Source of the DNA: Actinomadura rifamycini DSM 43936
GTDB lineage: Bacteria > Actinomycetota > Actinomycetes > Streptosporangiales > Streptosporangiaceae
Direction of reading: 5' to 3'
Assembly: GCF_000425065.1 (NCBI RefSeq)
Contig: NZ_AULB01000010.1
Location: 124,001-188,000, forward strand
Length of the DNA: 64,000 nucleotides
The stretch's first letter is position 1. Each line of letters begins with the position of its first letter. The position numbers were made by a program, and so were the translations under genes. Positions 32,200-40,338 of this stretch are shown here, piece after piece. The notes under the pieces were generated by a model that saw only the letters and a program-made list of their open reading frames with translations, was not told the origin of the DNA and did not search any database.

Positions 32200-34007
32200 C
32201 GGGCGCGGGACGGGCCGGGGCGGCGAAGGCGGGGATGTGGGGGGCGGTGCGGCCGCACGCGGGGCGGCTGGTGGCGGCGGCGCTGGCGGGCGCCGCGGCG
32301 GAGCTGTGCGGGGTGGGGCTGATCGCGGCCGCCGCGTGGCTGATCGCGCGGGCGGCGCAGCGGCCGGAGCTGGCGGCGCTGACGGTGGCGATCGTGGCGG
32401 TGCGGGGTTTCGCGGTGGCGAAGGGGTCGCTGCGGTATGCGGAGCGGTTGTCGGGGCATGACGCGGCGCTGCGGGCGCTGGCGGAGCTGCGGGGCCGGGT
32501 GTTCGACGCGCTGGCCGGCCGTCCCGCCGGGGTGGAGCGCGGGGCGGGTGCGGTGCGGGACGGTGAGGCGCTGACGCGGCTGGTGTCGGACGTCGACGCG
32601 GTGCAGGATCTGCTGCTGCGGTGCGTGCTGCCGGCGGTGGCGGCGGTGGCGTGCGGGGTCGCGGGGCTGGTGGTGTGCGGGGTCGCGGCGCCGGGCGGTG
32701 CGGTGGTCGCGGTCGTGGGGGTGCTGGCCGCCGGGCTGCTGGCCGCGGGTGCGGTGCTGCCGGTGGCGGCGGCGGTCGCGGGGGGACGGGCGGCGGCGCG
32801 GGCGGCCGCGGCGCGGGAGGCGCTGGCGGTGCGGGCGCTGGACGTGCTGGAGGGCGCGGCGGATCTGGTGGTGTGCGGGGCGGAGGGGCGGTTCGCGGCG
32901 CGGGCGCGGGACGCGGCGGCGGGGCTGGAGCGGGCGGAGCGGTCGGCGGCGCTGGTGTCGGGGCTGGTCGCGGCGGCGGGTTTCGTGGTGCAGGGGGTGA
33001 CGGCGGCGGTCGTGGTGTGGGCGGGGTTGCGCGGTGGGGCGGACGAGGTGTCGGCGGCGGTGCTGGGGCTGACGGCGCTGGTGGCGGTGGAGGCGGTGCT
33101 GCCGCTGGCGGGTGCGGCGCAGCGGTGGCGTGAGGTGGCGCCGGCGGTGCGGCGGGTCGGGGCGGTGCTGGGCGCGGCGCCCGTCCCGGGGTCCTCCCCC
33201 GCGGTGGGGTCCGGGGCGGTGCGGGGGCCGTTGGGTGTGGAGCTGCTGGGGGTGCGGGTGGTGCGTCCGGGCGGGACGGTGGCGTTGGACGGTGTGGATC
33301 TGCGGGTGGAGCCGGGCCGCCGTGTCGCGGTGGTCGGGGCGAGCGGGGCGGGCAAGAGCACGCTGCTGGAGGTGGTCGCGGGTGCGGTGGAGGCGTCGGC
33401 GGGGGCGGTCCTGCTGCACGGTCCCGCGCTCGGCGGCGGCGCCGGGGCGGCGCTCGATCCCGCGGCCGGGGCGGGCCGGGGCGCGGCGCCGCCGGACGCC
33501 CTGCCGGGCGCGGTGCGGGGGCTGATGCAGGACGCGCACGTGTTCGCCGGGTCGGTCCGCGCGAACCTGCTGCTGGCGCGTCCGGACGCGGTTGGGGCGG
33601 AGCTGGACGCGGCGGCGCGGCGGGCCGGGTTCGCCGAGGTGGTGCGGGCGCTGCCGGACGGCTGGGACACCGTCGTGGGGGCGGGCGGGCGGGAGCTGTC
33701 GGGCGGGCAGCGGCAGCGGCTGCTGCTGGCGCGGGCGCTGCTGGCCGACCCGTCGGTGCTGCTGCTGGACGAGCCGGCCGAGGCGCTGGACCCGGTGGCG
33801 GCGGACGCGCTGACGCGCGGTCTGCTGTCCGCGCCGGGCGGCGGGACGCTGCTGCTGGTCACCCACCGGCTGGCGGCGCTGGAGGCGGCCGACGAGGTGC
33901 TGGTGCTGGACGGCGGCCGGATCGTGCAGCGCGGCGGGCACGCCCGCCTGCTGGCCGAGCCGGGCCCTTACCGGGACCTGTGGGAGTCAGAGGCGCTGGC
34001 CGCCTGA
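32196..34007 (+). CDS. cydC: Thiol reductant ABC exporter subunit CydC
   Basis: 603 residues from ATG 32196 (GGGAGGCGGCGGC upstream; ATGA overlap with cydD). Type IV membrane domain with the CydC-typical LIAAAAWLIARAAQRPELAALTVAIVAVRGFAVAKGSLRYAERLSGHDAALR. ATPase: Walker A GASGAGKST, Q-loop region GLMQDAHVFAGSVRANLLLA, signature LSGGQRQRLLLARA, Walker B VLLLDEPAEALD, H-loop VTHRL. A ~30-residue Ala/Gly insert precedes the Q-loop. Last gene of the cydABDC operon, followed at once by a stem-loop. Confidence 0.93.
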   Translation: MTGAGRAGAAKAGMWGAVRPHAGRLVAAALAGAAAELCGVGLIAAAAWLIARAAQRPELAALTVAIVAVRGFAVAKGSLRYAERLSGHDAALRALAELRGRVFDALAGRPAGVERGAGAVRDGEALTRLVSDVDAVQDLLLRCVLPAVAAVACGVAGLVVCGVAAPGGAVVAVVGVLAAGLLAAGAVLPVAAAVAGGRAAARAAAAREALAVRALDVLEGAADLVVCGAEGRFAARARDAAAGLERAERSAALVSGLVAAAGFVVQGVTAAVVVWAGLRGGADEVSAAVLGLTALVAVEAVLPLAGAAQRWREVAPAVRRVGAVLGAAPVPGSSPAVGSGAVRGPLGVELLGVRVVRPGGTVALDGVDLRVEPGRRVAVVGASGAGKSTLLEVVAGAVEASAGAVLLHGPALGGGAGAALDPAAGAGRGAAPPDALPGAVRGLMQDAHVFAGSVRANLLLARPDAVGAELDAAARRAGFAEVVRALPDGWDTVVGAGGRELSGGQRQRLLLARALLADPSVLLLDEPAEALDPVAADALTRGLLSAPGGGTLLLVTHRLAALEAADEVLVLDGGRIVQRGGHARLLAEPGPYRDLWESEALAA

Positions 34008-34040
34008 CCGCCCGCGCGGCCCTCGCGTGTCCTCGGGCGG
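34008..34040. terminator. Stem-loop in the 34-bp gap between convergent cydC and MocR genes
   Basis: CCGCCCG (34008-34014) pairs with CGGGCGG (34034-34040) across a 19-nt loop. The flanking stop codons (TGA and, on the other strand, TGA) extend the symmetry with one bulge. It fills the whole space between the genes and can serve both. Confidence 0.65.
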
Positions 34041-34041
34041 G

Positions 34042-35638
34042 TCAGGGGCGGGCGGTGGGCAGGCCGAGGGCGCGCACGGCGCGTCCGATGGCGGCGACGC
34101 CGTCGGCGATCCGCGCCGGGGTCCCGGCGGCGTAGCCGAGGACGAGGCCGGGCGGGTGCGGGCGCTGGCAGTGCCACGACAGCGGGTGGGCCTTGACGCC
34201 CCGGTCCAGCGCGGCGGCCGCCACGGCCCGGTCGATCGCCCCGCCCTCGTCGTCCCCGGCGGCGAGGGTGACGGTCAGGTGCAGCCCGGCGGCGGCGCCG
34301 TGGACGGTCGCGGCGGGCAGGTGCTCGGCGATCGCGCGGATCATCGCGTCGCGGCGCGCCCGGTGCCGGCGGCGCAGGAACCGCAGCTGCCGCTCCAGCT
34401 CCCCGGAGTCCATCAGGCGCGCCAGCACCAGCTGCGGCAGCACCGCGCCGCCCAGGTCGGCGCAGCGTTTGGCGTCCACGACGGCGTCGCGGTGGGCGGG
34501 CGGCGCCAGCAGCCAACCGGTGCGCAGCGCGGGCGCCAGCAGCTTGGAGACGCTGCCGGCGTAGAAGACGCGGTCGGCGAGCATGGAGCGCAGCGCCGGG
34601 ACGGGCGGCCGGTCGTAGCGGTGCTCGGCGTCGTAGTCGTCCTCGATGATCAGCCCGCCGTCGCGGGCCCAGTCCATCAGCGCGCGGCGGCGGGGGCCCG
34701 ACAGGACGGCGCCGGTGGGGAACTGGTGGGCGGGGGTGAGCAGGACGGCGGGGGCGCCGGACGCGCGCAGCAGGTCCACGCGGATCCCGTCGGCGTCGAC
34801 GGGGACGGGCGGGTGCGCGGTGCCCCAGTAGTCCAGGTGCTGGCGGGTGCCGAGCGATCCGGGGTCCTCGAAGGCGACGGTGCCCGCGCCGGCGTCGTGC
34901 AGGACGCGGGCCAGCAGCCCGATGACCTGCGCGGTGCCGGCGGTGACGACGATGTCGGCGGGGTCGGCGCGCACGCCCCGGTTGCGGGCCAGCCAGGACG
35001 CGACGGCCGTGCGCAGTTCGGGTGCGCCGCGGGGGTCGCCGTAGCCGAGGCCGGACGCGGGCAGCGTCGCCAGGACGGCGCGTTCGGCGCGCAGCCACGC
35101 GGCGCGGGGGAAGGCGGTGAGGTCGGGCAGGCCGGGTGACAGGTCGACGCGGGCGGGCGCGGCGCGCAGGGCGTCGAAGACGTCCCGGCCGGGCGCGCCG
35201 CCGAACAGGGCGGCGGCCGATGGGGCGGGCCGCTCCCCCGGAACCGGCGTAGCGGGCGGGACGGGCGGCGGCGGGGCGGACGGGGAGGGGCGCGGCGACG
35301 ACGGGCGCGGGGACGACGACGGTGCCCGCGCGGCCGCGCCCGGCGACGTGGCCGTCGTCGACCAGCCGCCGGTACGCCTCGGTGACCACGCCGCGCGAGA
35401 CCCGCAGGTCGGCGGCCAGCGTGCGGGTCGCGGGGAGGCGCGCGCCGACGGGCAGGCGGCCGTCGGCGATGGCGTCGCGGAGCCGTCCGGCCAGCCAGTC
35501 CGCCCGTCCCCCGCGGGGCGCGTCACGGACGTCGAGCTGCAGGAAGTCCGCGCCCGCCGCGCCCGCCGCGCCGGGCCCCGGCGCCGCCGCGACCACCGTT
35601 ATGGACCTGTCGTCCGCATCCCCATTGGACCTGTTCAC
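34042..35638 (-). pseudogene. MocR/PdxR-type GntR-aminotransferase regulator, interrupted by a frameshift
   Basis: The wHTH half is read in one frame from 35638 (or GTG 35596): WLAGRLRDAIADGRLPVGARLPATRTLAADLRVSRGVVTEAYRRLVDDGHVAGRGRAGTVVVP. The fold-type I aminotransferase half is in another frame down to 34042: VDLSPGLPDLTAFPRAAWLRAERAVLA, GYGDPRGAPELRTAVASWLARNRG, the PLP lysine in YAGSVSKLLAPALRTGW, and IEDDYDAEHRYD. The shift of one base falls between about 35309 and 35211, in the interdomain linker; a run of five C (35235-35239) is the likeliest spot. Both halves look otherwise intact, so this is a recent mutation, a sequencing error, or less likely programmed frameshifting. Confidence 0.8.
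35602..35634. promoter_or_regulatory. Direct repeats TGGACCTGT, candidate MocR operator
   Basis: TGGACCTGT occurs at 35602-35610 and 35626-35634, with a 24-bp period. It lies between the MocR gene and the divergent methyltransferase. MocR/PdxR regulators often bind direct repeats spaced about two helical turns. If MocR starts at GTG 35596 rather than 35638, both repeats are in its leader. Confidence 0.5.
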
Positions 35639-35667
35639 CGGGCCATTGTGGCGCCAGGGTGGACCCC

Positions 35668-36588
35668 ATGGAAACCACCGCGACCGGCGGGGCCGGCGAG
35701 ACCGGCTACGTCCACGGATACACCGACCGCGAGGCGCGGCGGCTCGGCGAGCAGGCCGACGCCCTCGCCGAGCTGCTGCACGGCGGCACCCGCTACCCGG
35801 CCGGCTCCCGGGTCCTGGAGGTCGGCTGCGGCGTCGGCGCCCAGACCCTCCACCTGATCGACGGCAGCCCCGGCGCGGAGCTGACCTGCGTCGACGTGTC
35901 CGCCGAGTCGCTGGCGCGGGCCCGCGCCAGCGTCACCGCCGCCCGACCCGGGGCGCGGGCGACCTGGGTGCGCGCCGACCTGCACGACCTGCCGTTCGCC
36001 GACGGCGAGTTCGACCACCTGTTCGTCTGCTTCGTCCTGGAGCACCTGCCCGACCCGGTCGCGGCGCTGGCCGGGCTGCGGCGCGTGCTGCGCCCCGGCG
36101 GCACCCTCACCGTGATCGAGGGCGACCACGGGTCGGCGTTCTTCCACCCCGACAGCGCCCCCGCCCGCGCCCTGATCGGCCACCTGGTCGCGCTGCAGGC
36201 CGCCAAGGGCGGCGACGCGCTGATCGGGCGGCGCCTGCACCCGCTCGTGCGCGCCGCCGGATACGGGCGGGTGCACGTCGGGCCCCGCACCGTGTACGTG
36301 GACGCGTCGCGGCCCGCGCTCGTCCAGGGGTTCATCCACGACACCTTCACCGCCATGGTCGGCTCCGTCCGCGACGAGGCCGTGGCGGCCGGGCTGGCCA
36401 CGCCGGGCCAGTGGCGGGACGGCATCGACGGGCTGCGGCGCACCGCCGGCCCCGACGGCGCCTTCCACTACACCTTCTTCAAGGCCACCGCCGTCAACCC
36501 CGCCCGCCCGGACGCCGCCCACGGCGGCGCCCACGGCGGCACCGCCGGTCAGGACGCGCGCACCAGCGGCAGCACCTCACGGGCGTAG
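35668..36588 (+). CDS. Class I SAM-dependent methyltransferase
   Basis: 306 residues from ATG 35668 (a GTG at 35659 is also in frame). Motif I VLEVGCGVGAQTLHL, motif II acidic end LTCVDVSAESL, motif III region ADLHDLPFADGEFDHLFVCFVLEHLPDPVAAL (UbiE/Coq5-like Methyltransf_11), motif post I LRPGGTLTVIEGDHGSAFFHP. The C-terminal ~100 residues (VGPRTVYVDASRPALVQGFIHDTFTAMV) form an extra helical lid. Its final ~13 codons overlap the convergent oxidoreductase gene. The substrate is unknown; the divergent MocR regulator may control it. Confidence 0.87.
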   Translation: METTATGGAGETGYVHGYTDREARRLGEQADALAELLHGGTRYPAGSRVLEVGCGVGAQTLHLIDGSPGAELTCVDVSAESLARARASVTAARPGARATWVRADLHDLPFADGEFDHLFVCFVLEHLPDPVAALAGLRRVLRPGGTLTVIEGDHGSAFFHPDSAPARALIGHLVALQAAKGGDALIGRRLHPLVRAAGYGRVHVGPRTVYVDASRPALVQGFIHDTFTAMVGSVRDEAVAAGLATPGQWRDGIDGLRRTAGPDGAFHYTFFKATAVNPARPDAAHGGAHGGTAGQDARTSGSTSRA

Positions 36589-37508
36589 AAGTCGAAGAAC
36601 CCGTCCTGCTCCGGCCCGATCTGCTGGACGAACACGTCGTCGTACCCCGCGTCGACGTACTCGCGCAGCGCCCGCGCGTGCACCCGCGGATCCGGGCCGC
36701 ACGGCACCCGCTCGGCCACCATCTCCTCGGTCACCAGCCCCGTCAGCTGCTCGAACTGGCGCGGCAGCGGCAGCAGCTGGCCGGCCTCCCCCGGGATGTA
36801 GTCGCTCGCCCACAGCCGGTGCGCCGTCCGCAGCGCCGCACCGGCGTCGGCGCCCCAGCACGCCTTCAGCCCGCCCTGCACCGGCTTGCCCAGGCCGCCC
36901 GCGTCGCGGAACGCCGACGCCAGGTCCGGGTCCGGCATCATGGACATGAACCCGTCCCCGACCCGGCCCGCCAGCGTCGCCGCCTTGGTCCCGAACCCCG
37001 ACACGTAGATCGGCGGAGGCTCGTCCGGCAGCGTGTAGAGCCGGGCGGTGTCCACGCTGTAGTGCTCCCCGCGGTGGGTGACCAGGCGGCCGGTGAACAG
37101 CCGCCGCATCACCTCGACCGCCTCCTCCAGCATCTCCCGCCGCGTGGCCGCGGGCGGCCACCGCGAGTCGACGATGTGCTCGTTGAGCAGCTCCCCGGTG
37201 CCGACGCCGAGGAAGAACCGCCCCCCGGTCAGCACCGCGGACGTCGCCGCGGCCTGCGCGACCACCGCCGGGTGCGTGCGCACCAGCGGGCAGGTGACCG
37301 CGGTGCCGATCGGCAGCGACGTCGCCTCCGCGATCGCGCCGATCACCGTCCACACGAACGGCGCCTGCCCCTGCTCCTGCACCCAGGGATGGAAGTGGTC
37401 GGAGATCCACAGCGCGTCGAACCCGGCCCGCTCGGCCAGCCGCGCCTGCCGCACCAGCTCCCCCGGCCCGTGCTCCTCGCACGACAGGAAGTACCCGAAC
37501 CTCGCCAT
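36549..37508 (-). CDS. F420-dependent LLM-class oxidoreductase (TIGR03557-like)
   Basis: 319 residues. Luciferase-like TIM barrel: MARFGYFLSCEEHGPGELVRQARLAERAGFDALWISDHFHPW, WTVIGAIAEATSLPIGTAVTCPLVRTHPAVVAQAAATSAVLTGGRFFLGVGTGELLNEHI, and PPPIYVSGFGTKAATLAGRVGDGF. The early ISDHFHPW and GVGTGE segments are typical of F420-binding G6PDH/Mer-like members of actinobacteria, so F420 rather than FMN is the expected cofactor. Substrate not predictable. The 3' end overlaps the methyltransferase by 40 bp; the start is divergent from the Mrp operon. Confidence 0.88.
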   Translation of the reverse strand: MARFGYFLSCEEHGPGELVRQARLAERAGFDALWISDHFHPWVQEQGQAPFVWTVIGAIAEATSLPIGTAVTCPLVRTHPAVVAQAAATSAVLTGGRFFLGVGTGELLNEHIVDSRWPPAATRREMLEEAVEVMRRLFTGRLVTHRGEHYSVDTARLYTLPDEPPPIYVSGFGTKAATLAGRVGDGFMSMMPDPDLASAFRDAGGLGKPVQGGLKACWGADAGAALRTAHRLWASDYIPGEAGQLLPLPRQFEQLTGLVTEEMVAERVPCGPDPRVHARALREYVDAGYDDVFVQQIGPEQDGFFDFYAREVLPLVRAS

Positions 37509-37678
37509 CGACGCCTCCCCGGGACGCGTGCCTGCGGGCGCCTCCCCTCGCCGCCCCGGCGGGCCCGCCGGCGGGCGGCGGGCACCCGTAGCGCGCCCTA
37601 CCCCGGACGTCCCGGACGAACCGGGCGGCGGCCGAGGTCGATCATGGTTGGAACCGTCCGGCGGGGTATGCGGAGGCC

Positions 37679-38236
37679 ATGACCAGAGCCCTCACCACGA
37701 CCGCCGCCGAGGCGCTCGCCTGGTGGACCGCGCTGCTGGCCGGATACCTGGCGCTGGTGTCGACGGTCTCCGCCACCGAGATCGCGGTGGGCGCCGCCGC
37801 CGCGGCGGCCGGAGCCGCCGCCGGGATCGCCGCGCGGCGCGTGCTGTCCAGCGGCGACGCCCGTCCCGCCGGGCCGCGGCCGCGCTGGGCCGCCCGGCTG
37901 CCCGCCGCGCTGGCGTGGCTGCCGCCGCAGATCGCCGCCGACACCCTGCTCGTCCTGGCGCGCGGCGGGACCGGCGGCCGCTGGTACCGGGTGCGCACCG
38001 CGCCCGGCCCGGCCGGGCGCGGCACCGCGGCGCTGCTGCTGTCGCTCTCCCCCGGCGGGCTCGTCGGCGCCGTCGATCCCGGCCGCGGCCTGCTGGACGT
38101 CCACCGGCTCCAGCCCGGCCCGTCACCGTTCGAGCGCCGCCTGGCCCGCACCGGCCTCATCGCCGAGACCCCGCCCGCCCCCGACGGCCGCGACGGCCGC
38201 GACGGCGGGACGCCGGGCGGCGGGGAGGCGCCGTGA
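37679..38236 (+). CDS. mrpE: Na+/H+ antiporter (Mrp) subunit E
   Basis: 185 residues. Two N-terminal membrane segments (ALAWWTALLAGYLALVSTVSATEIAVGAAAAAAGAAAGI), AWLPPQIAADTLLVL, then a soluble domain with RWYRVR and LLLSLSPGGLVGAVDPGRGLLDVHRL, as in MnhE/MrpE. First gene of a seven-gene operon with 4-bp overlaps (E-F-G-A'-B-C-D). A Gly/Asp-rich tail follows. Confidence 0.85.
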   Translation: MTRALTTTAAEALAWWTALLAGYLALVSTVSATEIAVGAAAAAAGAAAGIAARRVLSSGDARPAGPRPRWAARLPAALAWLPPQIAADTLLVLARGGTGGRWYRVRTAPGPAGRGTAALLLSLSPGGLVGAVDPGRGLLDVHRLQPGPSPFERRLARTGLIAETPPAPDGRDGRDGGTPGGGEAP

Positions 38237-38502
38237 GCCCCGCGAGCATCACCGCCGCCGCACTGCCCGCCGCCGTCCTGCTGCTCGGCGGGCTGCTGCC
38301 GGTCCTGGCCGGCCTCCTGCGGGGACGGCCCGCCGACCGCCTCGCCGCCCTGCTGGCCGCCGGGCCCCTCACCGTCCTGGTCCTGGCGCTGCTCGCCGCC
38401 GCCTACGGGCGCCCCGTCTACCTGGACGTCGCGCTGGTCCTGGCGCTGCTGTCCGCGGCCGGCTCCCTGGTGTTCGCCCGGTTCCTCGCCCGGACGCTGT
38501 GA
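38233..38502 (+). CDS. mrpF: Mrp subunit F (MnhF/MrpF)
   Basis: 89 residues, GTG 38233 overlapping the mrpE stop. Three membrane segments (ITAAALPAAVLLLGGLLPVLAGLL, LAALLAAGPLTVLVLALLAAAYG, VYLDVALVLALLSAAGSLVFARFLA), with the conserved Asp at the start of helix 3 (DVALVLALLS) typical of MrpF. Too short for sequence certainty by itself, but order and topology match. Confidence 0.85.
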   Translation: MSPASITAAALPAAVLLLGGLLPVLAGLLRGRPADRLAALLAAGPLTVLVLALLAAAYGRPVYLDVALVLALLSAAGSLVFARFLARTL

Positions 38503-38518
38503 AGGGAGACGGCCCGCG

Positions 38519-38884
38519 ATGACCCTCGACGCCCTCGCCGCCGCGCTGACCTGGACCGGAGTCGCCGTCGCGGTGCTGTCGGCGCTCCGCCTCGCCGCCA
38601 CCGGCGACGCGGCCGCGCGGCTGCACGTGTCCGCGCCCGTCACCGTGGCGGCCGTCCCGGCGACGATCGCCGGGCTGGCGCTGCTGCCCTGGTCGTCCTG
38701 GCACGACGTCGCCAAGCTCGCGGTCATCGGGCTGCTGCTGGCCGGCACCGGACCCGCCGCGATGCTCATCGCCGGGCAGGCCGTCCACCGCCTCGACGCA
38801 CCGCCGCCCGGCCCCGCTGAAACCGGCACGGGCGGGACCGATACGGGCGGGACCGGCGCGGGCGGGACCGGGAGCGCGCGGTGA
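38519..38884 (+). CDS. mrpG: Mrp subunit G (MnhG/MrpG)
   Basis: 121 residues, ATG with GAAGGGAGA upstream. Three membrane segments; family features LTWTGVAVAVLSALRLAATGDAAARLHVSAPVT (the MnhG R-x-H region) and LLAGTGPAAMLIAGQAVHR. The C-terminal 25 residues are Gly/Thr repeats (TGGTDTGGTGAGGTG). Overlaps the next gene by 4 bp. Confidence 0.85.
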   Translation: MTLDALAAALTWTGVAVAVLSALRLAATGDAAARLHVSAPVTVAAVPATIAGLALLPWSSWHDVAKLAVIGLLLAGTGPAAMLIAGQAVHRLDAPPPGPAETGTGGTDTGGTGAGGTGSAR

Positions 38885-39255
38885 CGCCCGAACCGGCCCT
38901 GACCGGCGCCCTCGCCGACGTCCTGCTGGCCGCCGGGTTCGGGCTGGCGGCGGCCGCTGCCACCGCCGTCGTGCTCACCCGCGACCCCGTCCGGCAGGCG
39001 ATCGTGTTCTCCGGGCACGGCCTCGTCCTCGGCCTGCTGTTCGTGATCCTCCAGGCCCCGGACGTCGCCATGTCCCAGATCGGCGTCGGCGCGGTCGTCG
39101 TCCCCCTCATCGTCGTGCTGGCCCTGCACGCCACCCGCCGCCACCGCCCCGCCACCGACGGCGACCCCGACACCGAAAGCACCGAAAGCACCGGCGGCAC
39201 CGGCGGCGGTGCCGGGGAGCCCGGCGGGCGCCGCGCGGACGGCGGGCCCCGGTGA
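38881..39255 (+). CDS. DUF4040 / MbhD-like Mrp subunit (MrpA C-terminal fragment)
   Basis: 124 residues. Three membrane segments with the DUF4040 signature: AAAATAVVLTRDPVRQAIVFSGHGLVLGLLFVILQAPDVAMSQIGVGAVVVPLIVVLAL, in particular APDVAxSQ, which in MrpA lies near the C-terminus and in Mbh hydrogenases is the separate subunit MbhD. There is no NuoL-like MrpA body anywhere in the operon. The tail is Gly/Ser/Thr-rich. GTG 38881 and the end at 39255 both overlap neighbours by 4 bp. Confidence 0.82.
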   Translation: MTPEPALTGALADVLLAAGFGLAAAAATAVVLTRDPVRQAIVFSGHGLVLGLLFVILQAPDVAMSQIGVGAVVVPLIVVLALHATRRHRPATDGDPDTESTESTGGTGGGAGEPGGRRADGGPR

Positions 39256-39977
39256 GCCCCCGCGCCCGCCTCCTGCTGTTCGCCGCCGGCGCCGCCGGAT
39301 GCGCCGCCCTCTACACCCTCGCCGTCCTCGGCCTGCCCGGCTTCGGCGGCCCCTTCCACCCCTACGCCGACCGCGCCGTCCGGCAGGCCCTCGAGCAGGG
39401 CACCGCCAACGCCGTCGCGTCGGTCACCTTCGACCAGCGCGCCTTCGACACCGTCGGCGAGGAACTGATCCTGCTCGCCGCCGCCGTCTCCGCCCTCGTG
39501 CTGCTGCGCGCCTCCGGCCGCGAGGAGACCGCCGCCGGCGACACCGCCGCGCACGGGCCCGCCGACGTCCCCGACGCGCTGCGCGCCACCGGCCGCCTGC
39601 TGCTGCCGCCCACCCTCGTCGTCGGCGTCTACGTCGTCGCGCACGGGCACCTGTCCCCCGGCGGCGGCTTCCAGGGCGGCGTCATCCTCGGCACCGCCGT
39701 CCACCTGCTGTACCTGGCCGGGGACTACCCCGCGCTGCTGCGGCTGCGGCCCCTGCCGCTGTTCGAGGCCGTCGAGGCGCTGGCCGCCGCCGCGTTCGTC
39801 GGCGTCGCCCTCGCCGCCGCCGGCCTGATCCCCCTGCTCAACACCCTCGTCGCCGCCGAGGTCGGCTGCGCCCTGGTCCTGCTCATCGCCCAGTTCTTCA
39901 CCCAGGCCCTCCTCGTCCACGAACCCGCCGAACCCGGCGGGACGGGAGGGACCGGCGGGACAGGAGGGCGCACGTGA
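39252..39977 (+). CDS. MbhE-MnhB fusion Mrp subunit
   Basis: 241 residues, seven or so membrane segments. Residues ~1-95 resemble MbhE/MrpA_C (TANAVASVTFDQRAFDTVGEELILLAAAVSALVLL, with the FDTxGE motif); residues ~105-230 are an MnhB/MrpB domain (LLLPPTLVVGVYVVAHGHLSPGGGFQGGVILGTAVHLLYLA, the PGGGFQGG motif). The gene thus joins the last piece of MrpA to MrpB. Ends with a TGG-TGG-TGG Gly/Thr tail and overlaps the next gene by 4 bp. Confidence 0.82.
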   Translation: MSPRARLLLFAAGAAGCAALYTLAVLGLPGFGGPFHPYADRAVRQALEQGTANAVASVTFDQRAFDTVGEELILLAAAVSALVLLRASGREETAAGDTAAHGPADVPDALRATGRLLLPPTLVVGVYVVAHGHLSPGGGFQGGVILGTAVHLLYLAGDYPALLRLRPLPLFEAVEALAAAAFVGVALAAAGLIPLLNTLVAAEVGCALVLLIAQFFTQALLVHEPAEPGGTGGTGGTGGRT

Positions 39978-40327
39978 GCCATCTGCCGCACCTCACCGCC
40001 GGGTACATCATGCTGATCGGCCTGTACGGCATCGTCACCAGCCGCGACCTCGTCCACGCCGTGGTGTGCCTGTCGGTCTCCCAGTCCGGCACCTACGTCC
40101 TGCTGCTGGCCATCGGCTACCGGCACGGCGCCACCGCGCCGGTGTTCTCCGACCGGCCGCCGCCGACCGCCGGACGGCCCGTCACCGACCCCGTCGTGCA
40201 GGCCATGACGCTCACCGACATCGTCGTCGGCGCCGTCGTCACCGCGCTGCTGCTCGCCCTGGCCGTCCAGATCGCCCACCGCCGCGGCACCCTGGACCCC
40301 GGCGAACTGCGCTCCCTGGAACCCTGA
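39974..40327 (+). CDS. mrpC: Mrp subunit C (MnhC/NuoK-like)
   Basis: 117 residues, GTG 39974 overlapping the previous stop. NuoK-type three-helix protein: LTAGYIMLIGLYGIVTSRDLVHAVVCLSVSQSGTYVLLLAIGYR, then a loop with the MrpC-typical TDPVVQAMTLTDIVVGAVVTALLLALAVQI. Homologous to complex I subunit K; an essential membrane subunit of the antiporter. Confidence 0.88.
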   Translation: MSHLPHLTAGYIMLIGLYGIVTSRDLVHAVVCLSVSQSGTYVLLLAIGYRHGATAPVFSDRPPPTAGRPVTDPVVQAMTLTDIVVGAVVTALLLALAVQIAHRRGTLDPGELRSLEP

Positions 40328-40338
40328 CCGGCCCGCCC

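Noticed and set aside
37509..37678. Promoter or riboswitch before the Mrp operon
   Set aside because: The 170-bp divergent gap is GC-rich and no clear -10/-35, operator or conserved RNA fold could be picked out by eye.
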